From the NCBI GenBank assembly GCA_027686065.1, contig JAQCTH010000019.1, positions 1 through 51,215 on the forward strand: a stretch of 51,215 nt of DNA. The letters run 5' to 3'. This document shows positions 46,055 through 51,215 of the stretch, one piece after another. The position numbers and the translations under genes were made by a program. The notes beneath the pieces are model-generated. The model searched no databases. It was given only the letters and a program-made list of their open reading frames with translations, and had not been told where the DNA came from. The number at the start of each line of letters is the position of its first letter. Within the stretch, counting starts at the first letter, position 1. This DNA is from Clostridiaceae bacterium AF10-41. GTDB lineage: Bacteria > Bacillota > Clostridia > Clostridiales > Clostridiaceae.

Positions 46055-46375
46055 CTATTTCCTCTTACTTCCCGCATATGATCCAACTCCACCAGCAACA
46101 TTAACCACATCAAATCCAAGATTCCTTAACTTGTTACATGCTGTTGAACTTCTTCCTCCTGATTGACATACTATGTGATATTCTTTATCCTTTTTCAAAT
46201 ATTTTTCTGGATTATTCACAAGATCTCCCATTGGAATATTTTTTGCACTTTTTATGCTTCCACTTTTATATTCATATGGTTCTCTTATATCAATTAACTC
46301 TATCTTACCAATTAAATTATCAATATCATTTACATTTATAACTTTTCCTGAATTTTTACTGAATAAACCAAACAT
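46055..46375 (-). CDS. Single-domain rhodanese
   Basis: 106 residues, one rhodanese domain: ELIDIREPYEYKSGSI (26-41) and active-site loop CQSGGRSS with Cys70. It would carry sulfane sulfur as a persulfide. A short N-terminal stretch (MFGLFSKNSG) has no export signal. AGGAG lies 8 bases upstream. It is probably co-transcribed with the CoA-disulfide reductase-rhodanese fusion, so the two may pass sulfur between them. Confidence 0.92.
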   Translation of the reverse strand: MFGLFSKNSGKVINVNDIDNLIGKIELIDIREPYEYKSGSIKSAKNIPMGDLVNNPEKYLKKDKEYHIVCQSGGRSSTACNKLRNLGFDVVNVAGGVGSYAGSKRK

Positions 46376-46406
46376 ATTATTTCACTCCTATTAAATAAGT
46401 ATTTTT

Positions 46407-46435
46407 ATTATATTTTTATTGTACAATATAAAAAA
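46407..46435 (-). promoter_or_regulatory. Candidate promoter of the rhodanese operon
   Basis: On the minus strand a perfect TATAAT (46407-46412) lies 17 bases after a poor -35 (TTTTTT, 46430-46435). A weak -35 box is typical of activator-dependent promoters. Confidence 0.5.
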
Positions 46436-46441
46436 TAAATT

Positions 46442-46462
46442 TTATGTGACTATATCACATAA
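46442..46462. promoter_or_regulatory. Crp/Fnr-like palindrome
   Basis: TTATGTGA (46442-46449), 5 bases, TCACATAA (46455-46462): perfect 8-bp arms. The TGTGA/TCACA core is that of Crp/Fnr regulators, though their usual spacer is 6. It sits just upstream of the -35 box of the rhodanese promoter, with its centre about 52 bases before the predicted start point. It is also about 200 bases before mnmH. Confidence 0.55.
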
Positions 46463-46525
46463 CTATATTAAAATTTCTCTATATTTTATTTTTACATTAT
46501 CATATAATTATTATTAGTATATTTT

Positions 46526-46565
46526 TAGATAATATAAGTTAATCTTTATTGTTTTATATTATCTA
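46526..46565. other. 12-bp inverted repeat between the rhodanese gene and mnmH
   Basis: TAGATAATATAA (46526-46537) pairs perfectly with 46554-46565 across a 16-base loop. As the flanking genes diverge, it is not an end-of-gene terminator. It may be an operator or a chance AT palindrome. Confidence 0.35.
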
Positions 46566-46659
46566 CTTTAATATAAAACCTTTATGATAATATACCTTGT
46601 AATATTGAATAAAGATTATAAAATATAGTTATAATTTACAAATATAAAAATAAAAGGAA

Positions 46660-47772
46660 ATGATTGTGATTAATATGAAATATCCATTAACGAAGGATTT
46701 AAAAAAAATAGTATTAGAAGATATACCCCTTATAGATGTACGAGCACCTATAGAATATGAAAAAGGAACATTTTTAAATTCTTTTAATTCACCAATTTTG
46801 AATAATGAAGAAAGACATCTTATAGGAATTTGTTATAAAGAAAAAGGAAATGAAGAAGCTACAAAGCTTGGATACAAATTAGTATCAGGTAAAACTAAAG
46901 AAGATAGATTAAAATCTTGGATTGAATTTATAAATTCTAATTCTTCTACTATGTTATATTGCTTTAGAGGAGGTTCACGTTCTAGAATTGCTCAAGAGTG
47001 GATTACTGAAGCTTTAAATAAAGAAATTTATAGACTAGATGGCGGATATAAAGCCTTTCGTAATTATCTAATTAATTCATTAGCTAAAGAAAATCAAAAT
47101 TATAAACCTATTGTTTTAACTGGATTTACTGGTTCTGGAAAAACAATAGCATTACAGAAAATAAAAAATTCAATAGATTTAGAAGGAATTGCTAATCACA
47201 GGGGATCATCCTTTGGCTCCCACGCTAGCCCTCAGCCTACGCAGATTAACTTCGAAAATAATTTAGCATATGCTTTAATTAAATGCATAGAAAAGGATTT
47301 TAAACATATTATTTTTGAAGATGAAGGTAAAAATATAGGTAAAAATTTTATTCCTCAAGACTTCTTTGACCATTTTCATAGTGGAGATATAGTTTTCTTA
47401 AAAGCGTCTTTAGAAGAACGAATAGAAAATACCTTAAAAGAATATGTTATAGATTCTCAAATAGAGTATATTAATAAGTTTGGTAAGGATCTCGGCTTAA
47501 ATGAATGGTTTAATTACATATATTCAAGTATGGATAGAGTGAAGAAAAAGCTCGGTGGAGATAGATTCAAAGTAGTATTAAATGAACTTAATTTAGCTTA
47601 TACTAATCAGCTATCTACTAATAGCATCGATACTCATAAAAACTGGATTGAAATTTTTCTTAAGGAATATTATGATCCACTTTATAAATATTCTTTAGAA
47701 AATAATAAAGATAGGATTATTTTTAGCGGGAATTTTTTAGAAGTTAATGAATTTCTAGATAGCTTAAGATAA
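46660..47772 (+). CDS. mnmH: tRNA 2-selenouridine synthase
   Basis: A 370-residue enzyme (also called SelU or YbbB) that geranylates and then replaces sulfur by selenium in the wobble 2-thiouridine of Lys, Glu and Gln tRNAs, using selenophosphate. The N-terminal rhodanese domain (about 15-135) starts PLIDVRAPIEYEKGTF and has active Cys101 in LYCFRGGSRSR. The P-loop is GFTGSGKT (155-162), followed by NHRGSSFGSHASPQPTQ, a family signature. Start is uncertain: AAGGA is almost touching ATG 46660, while GTG 46666 or ATG 46675 (MKYPLTKD) have better spacing. No selD is in this window. Confidence 0.94.
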   Translation: MIVINMKYPLTKDLKKIVLEDIPLIDVRAPIEYEKGTFLNSFNSPILNNEERHLIGICYKEKGNEEATKLGYKLVSGKTKEDRLKSWIEFINSNSSTMLYCFRGGSRSRIAQEWITEALNKEIYRLDGGYKAFRNYLINSLAKENQNYKPIVLTGFTGSGKTIALQKIKNSIDLEGIANHRGSSFGSHASPQPTQINFENNLAYALIKCIEKDFKHIIFEDEGKNIGKNFIPQDFFDHFHSGDIVFLKASLEERIENTLKEYVIDSQIEYINKFGKDLGLNEWFNYIYSSMDRVKKKLGGDRFKVVLNELNLAYTNQLSTNSIDTHKNWIEIFLKEYYDPLYKYSLENNKDRIIFSGNFLEVNEFLDSLR

Positions 47773-47814
47773 TCTATATACAACTTCTATCAGTCAGTAT
47801 TAGATTATGAATTT

Positions 47815-47849
47815 ATAAAAAAGTGAGGAAAATTAAAAATTCCTCACTT
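47815..47849 (-). terminator. Terminator of the oxidoreductase operon
   Basis: A 10-bp stem AAGTGAGGAA (47821-47830 with 47840-47849), 9-base loop, followed on the minus strand by TTTTATAAA. It starts 23 bases after the beta-subunit stop and may also serve mnmH from the other side. Confidence 0.75.
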
Positions 47850-47871
47850 AAGTTTATACCTTATAATTTAT

Positions 47872-48741
47872 CTAATTATACAGAAACTCATCAATAAGTT
47901 TTTCTGTATCTTCAACCTTCCACTTCCTATCTATTAAATTCACTCCTGTTTTTAGTACTGGATGAACTTCATGGTAAGTTTCTTTAGTTTCATCTTTATA
48001 TAATATACCTATTGGTATTCCTTCATCACCAAATTCTTCTACCTTTTTAAGTGCTTGTGCCTTATTCCTCGGATCATAGCTTTCATATAATTTATATATT
48101 CTATCCTTATACCATTTAAAAGTATTTACTTTATTGAATACTACACAAGGCTGCATTATATCTACTAGTGCATATCCCTTATGACTTACTGCTGCTTTTA
48201 TCATGGATTTTAAATGTTCTTTATCACCTGAAAAGCTTCTAGCTATAAAAGTTGCTCCTGCACTAATTGCTATTGCTAATGGATTTATAGGTTCAACATA
48301 TACACCTTCAAATTGCATTGAAGTAACTTGCCCCTTCGCAGTTGTTGGAGATCCTTGTCCTTTTGTTAATCCATAAATTTGATTATCATGAACAAGATGC
48401 ACCATATCTACATTTCTTCTTATATTATGAATAAAATGATTTCCACCTTCCCCATAAGAATCACCATCTCCACTATTTATAAATACTTTAAGGTTTTTAT
48501 TTACCATTTTTATAGCTTGTGCTGGTGGAAGTGCCCTTCCATGAAGACCATTAAATCCATTTGCCTTTAAATAGTGAGGAGTTTTAGCTGCTTGCCCAAT
48601 TCCAGATACTATTACTATATCTTCAGGTTTTAATTTTAATTCCGCAAGAGCTTCTTTTATAGCTGCTAGTATTCCAAAGTTCCCACATCCTGGGCACCAA
48701 GCTATTTCATCATTACTTTTATATAAATTTAAATCTAACAT
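47872..48741 (-). CDS. 2-oxoacid:ferredoxin oxidoreductase, beta subunit
   Basis: 289 residues. This subunit binds thiamine diphosphate and a [4Fe-4S] cluster: WCPGCGN gives Cys16 and Cys19; the TPP/Mg motif is SGDGDSYGEGGNHFIHNIRRN (about 91-111). Its start overlaps the alpha stop (TAATG). With the alpha subunit it would oxidise a 2-oxoacid and CoA to acyl-CoA, CO2 and reduced ferredoxin. The two-subunit form is commonly annotated korB for 2-oxoglutarate, but pyruvate or branched-chain acids are possible. Confidence 0.93.
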   Translation of the reverse strand: MLDLNLYKSNDEIAWCPGCGNFGILAAIKEALAELKLKPEDIVIVSGIGQAAKTPHYLKANGFNGLHGRALPPAQAIKMVNKNLKVFINSGDGDSYGEGGNHFIHNIRRNVDMVHLVHDNQIYGLTKGQGSPTTAKGQVTSMQFEGVYVEPINPLAIAISAGATFIARSFSGDKEHLKSMIKAAVSHKGYALVDIMQPCVVFNKVNTFKWYKDRIYKLYESYDPRNKAQALKKVEEFGDEGIPIGILYKDETKETYHEVHPVLKTGVNLIDRKWKVEDTEKLIDEFLYN

Positions 48742-50420
48742 TAAAACTCCTCCTTTCTAATTTCATCTACTATATATTTTCCTGTCATTTGGCTTCCATC
48801 ATATTTTAATATACTTTTAGTCATTAATATTCCTGTTTCTTGAGTTATTAATTTTCCTAATTGACCTGTAAAATTTTGCTCAACATTTATAATCACTTTA
48901 GTATTTTTTGAATATTTTTTAAGATTTTCTTGTGGTAGTGGATATATATCACCAAAGCTTAAAGCTCCAACTCTTTTTCCTAACTTATTTAAATCTGCAA
49001 CTGCATCTTTTAAAGCCCCATAAGTTGATCCAAAACCTAGCAATAGAATTTCTGAATTTTTATCTCCTATAAATTCTGGTTCTTCCATTTCTTCTTTCAT
49101 TAATATTAGTTTTTTCATTCTCTTATTCATTTGAGATTTTCTCATTTCTAAAGATTCCGTTATGTGAGATTCTTCTGTATGCTCATCACTATCAACCAAA
49201 ACTATTTGATACTTAGAGTTTCCTGGAATCATTCTAGGAGATACTCCATTTTCAGTTATTTTATATCTCTTATATTCTTCTTCTCCTTTTAATTCTTCAC
49301 CATTTGATATATATTTTTCTATTTTTACTTTGCTTAAATCATATTTAGGAATAGTCACATTTGCATCCGCTAAATATTGATCTGTTAACAATATTACAAC
49401 TGTTTGATATTTATCTGCTAAATTTAATGCTTTTACAGTTTTATAAAATGCATCTTCTGGATTTCTAAGGCTTATTATGGCTCTAGGAAATTCACCTTGA
49501 GATGCTGTTAATAAAAAACTTAAATCACTTTGCTCTGTTCTTGTTGGCAGCCCTGTTGCAGGCCCTGGTCTTTGTGAATCTACTACAACTATTGGAGTTT
49601 CTGTTATTCCCGCAAGTCCAAAAGCTTCCACCATAAGTGAAACTCCTCCCCCTGAACTTCCAGTCATAGACCTTGCACCTGCATAAGATGCTCCAATAGC
49701 AAAATTTATAGCTGCTATTTCATCTTCTGCCTGATCAACAACTATACCTATTTCTACTTGCTTTTTAGCTAAATATGTCATTATACTTGTTGCTGGTGTC
49801 ATTGGGTAAGCAGAATAAAAGTCTAACCCCCCTGCAATGGCTCCTAAAGCAATAGCATCATTTCCGTTAATTAAAATATATTTTGATAGATCATTAGCTT
49901 TAATTGAATATTTTGAATCAATTAAATCATATCCAGACTTAACAGCCTGCACATTTTTATTTTTTATATCCTGAGATAACTTATTACTAAAATATTTATC
50001 TATATTATCTATAGAAACTGAAAAATACTTTAATATAACACCTGCTGATACAGATGTAAAAGCTTTTGCTAAACTTAGAGTTTTAGCTGTTTCTTTAAGT
50101 GGTAGTCTTAAAATTTTTTCATTTTCTACTTTTATACTTTCATCTGCTATTATCATTCCTTCTTTATTCAATCTATCTTTATGGTATAAAACTGTATTTT
50201 CATCTAATGCAAGTATTAAATCTATTTCTTCCTTATGTGCATATACTTTATTTTCTCCAAATCTAATTTGTATAAAATTATGTCCGCCCCTAACTCTTGA
50301 CATATAATCCTTATTTGAAAACAAATAATATCCAGCTTTTTTTAATGATTTTTCTAAGAAATCACTTAGTGTATCTAGCCCTTGTCCAGCACTTCCTCCA
50401 ATTAGTATATTATATTCCAT
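48741..50420 (-). CDS. 2-oxoacid:ferredoxin oxidoreductase, fused gamma-alpha subunit
   Basis: 559 residues. The gamma (POR) domain is at about 1-180 (GGSAGQGLDTLSDFL; MSRVRGGHNFIQIRFG). The alpha part follows at about 190-559 with YPMTPATSIMTYLA (the YPxTP substrate motif), QAEDEIAAINFAIGASYAGARSMTGSSGGG and the PTRTEQSDL segment that contacts substrate and TPP. This gamma-alpha fusion plus a separate beta is the typical 2-oxoglutarate/2-oxoacid type, distinct from the one-chain clostridial pyruvate enzyme. GGGAGG lies 7 bases before ATG. Substrate not settled. Confidence 0.93.
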   Translation of the reverse strand: MEYNILIGGSAGQGLDTLSDFLEKSLKKAGYYLFSNKDYMSRVRGGHNFIQIRFGENKVYAHKEEIDLILALDENTVLYHKDRLNKEGMIIADESIKVENEKILRLPLKETAKTLSLAKAFTSVSAGVILKYFSVSIDNIDKYFSNKLSQDIKNKNVQAVKSGYDLIDSKYSIKANDLSKYILINGNDAIALGAIAGGLDFYSAYPMTPATSIMTYLAKKQVEIGIVVDQAEDEIAAINFAIGASYAGARSMTGSSGGGVSLMVEAFGLAGITETPIVVVDSQRPGPATGLPTRTEQSDLSFLLTASQGEFPRAIISLRNPEDAFYKTVKALNLADKYQTVVILLTDQYLADANVTIPKYDLSKVKIEKYISNGEELKGEEEYKRYKITENGVSPRMIPGNSKYQIVLVDSDEHTEESHITESLEMRKSQMNKRMKKLILMKEEMEEPEFIGDKNSEILLLGFGSTYGALKDAVADLNKLGKRVGALSFGDIYPLPQENLKKYSKNTKVIINVEQNFTGQLGKLITQETGILMTKSILKYDGSQMTGKYIVDEIRKEEF

Positions 50421-50475
50421 TTAATTTCCTCCCTTTTATAACAACTTTACTCTTTATCCCACTATTTATATATTT

Positions 50476-51215
50476 TTAAAATTCTTTCCCCTTATATAGC
50501 TTATCTTCTAATTTAATTATTTGTGATTTTTGATTATTGACAATTTCTTTTAATTTTTTTATTTCTTTCTTAGCTATAATTATTTCCTCTTTTTCTATTG
50601 AATTGTAGGATATCTCTTTATAATTTATTTTAAACAAAAACTCATTATTTAAAATTTCTTCTAAAAGGAATTTTATATTATCATTTTTCTCATTGATGTA
50701 AATTTCTTTTTTTTCACAATTTTCAATATAAATTACTTTTTTTATACTTTCTTCATTTAAAATTTTGTAAACTGAAGGCTTTGAAAAGTCTTCTCCAAAG
50801 TTCATAGAATAACAGCCATAAATTTTATCATTACTTATCCATAAGGCCCATAATACTTCCTTTATTTGAATTATTAAGCAAGAAGATATATCACTACTTT
50901 CAAATATAATAGTTTCTCTTTGAAGCTTTTCACTTTTATCTAAATTAATATTTTTATATATAATAGATTTTCTTTTTCCTTCATTAATAGCAAGTAAGAA
51001 ATGTACTATATTATTAGATATATAGTATGATGTATCTACATATAGCTGATTAGTTATATAAACAATTTTATTTTCACTCCAAATATCCTCACCTTTTTTA
51101 AAACTTTTAAGTATTAACTTATACATTTCAAAAGAAATACTATGTATTATTAATGAAATATAGTTACTTCCCTCTAAAATGCTGTAATCTATATCTATAT
51201 TATTATTTTCACTAT
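50476..51215 (-). CDS. Unrecognised protein with C-terminal coiled coil (5' end beyond the right edge)
   Basis: The frame is open to the right edge: 28 further codons precede the Met at 51126 with no stop (SENNNIDIDYSILEGSNYIS is the first stretch), and no ribosome site precedes that Met. The visible part is therefore the C-terminal 245 or so residues of a longer protein. It has beta-strand-like segments (VYITNQLYVDTSYYIS, VLWALWISNDKIYGCYSMNF), then a Lys/Glu-rich coiled coil over about the last 45 residues. I recognise no family. It ends 55 bases before the oxidoreductase genes on the same strand, so co-transcription is possible. Confidence 0.65.
   Translation of the reverse strand, partial: SENNNIDIDYSILEGSNYISLIIHSISFEMYKLILKSFKKGEDIWSENKIVYITNQLYVDTSYYISNNIVHFLLAINEGKRKSIIYKNINLDKSEKLQRETIIFESSDISSCLIIQIKEVLWALWISNDKIYGCYSMNFGEDFSKPSVYKILNEESIKKVIYIENCEKKEIYINEKNDNIKFLLEEILNNEFLFKINYKEISYNSIEKEEIIIAKKEIKKLKEIVNNQKSQIIKLEDKLYKGKEF

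Noticed and set aside
51124..51126. Met at 51126 as the start of the right-edge gene
   Set aside because: The frame is open for 28 more codons to the edge and no ribosome site precedes this Met.
1..51215. CRISPR arrays, tRNA or rRNA genes, insertion sequences, phage genes
   Set aside because: No regularly spaced repeats, cloverleaf sequences, transposase or integrase motifs were found on reading either strand.

Overview
The window looks like chromosome of a low-GC, Gram-positive, anaerobic clostridium (Clostridium sensu stricto type). The evidence is very AT-rich DNA, strong AGGAGG-type ribosome sites, a class III (oxygen-sensitive) ribonucleotide reductase, a ferredoxin-dependent 2-oxoacid oxidoreductase, an LPxTG-anchored giant polysaccharidase and clostridial-type two-component systems. 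I do not assign a species. No rRNA, tRNA, CRISPR array, transposase, integrase or phage gene was seen; it reads as core plus surface and accessory chromosome.

Layout. (1) 1-12322, minus strand: two giant exported multidomain proteins. The first is cut by the left edge and fuses a lamin-tail domain, a CehA/McbA-type PHP phosphoesterase and a 5'-nucleotidase. The second is an LPxTG-anchored amylopullulanase. Both carry a nearly identical bacterial Ig-like (BIg2) module, sharing 41 identical bases. (2) 12669-16880, plus strand: a dicarboxylate/amino-acid:cation symporter, then speD-speE (spermidine synthesis) behind a clear promoter, a hairpin and a 16-codon leader ORF, then a DUF4139-like protein. 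(3) 16928-22798, minus: a chemoreceptor, nrdD-nrdG and an exported M15 peptidase. (4) 22949-25431: aspartate kinase (plus), a small exported unknown and a DUF985 cupin (minus). (5) 25510-31952, minus: a binding protein/ATPase/permease importer followed by a YesM/YesN-type two-component system. The binding protein lacks the Tyr pair of ferric-binding proteins, so an organophosphate or other anion is as likely as iron. (6) 32159-36606: TraB/GumN lipoprotein, Amj-type lipid II flippase, signal peptidase I, a small membrane protein and a flotillin; mostly envelope functions. (7) 36781-41867, minus: histidine kinase, response regulator, ATPase and two ABC-2 permeases in the same order as the B. subtilis lnrJKLMN lipopeptide-resistance operon. 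(8) 42132-47772: PepT, a GNAT acetyltransferase, then three rhodanese-fold proteins side by side (CoA-disulfide-reductase-rhodanese fusion, single-domain rhodanese, and the selenouridine synthase MnmH). (9) 47872-51215, minus: 2-oxoacid:ferredoxin oxidoreductase beta and gamma-alpha subunits, preceded by an unrecognised coiled-coil protein that is cut by the right edge.

The points most worth following up are the leader ORF before speD, the phosphoesterase/nucleotidase fusion and its shared module with the neighbouring amylopullulanase, the terminator that separates the importer from its two-component system without room for a new promoter, and a Crp/Fnr-like palindrome in front of the rhodanese genes. 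All functional calls are from reading the sequence; no database search was run.
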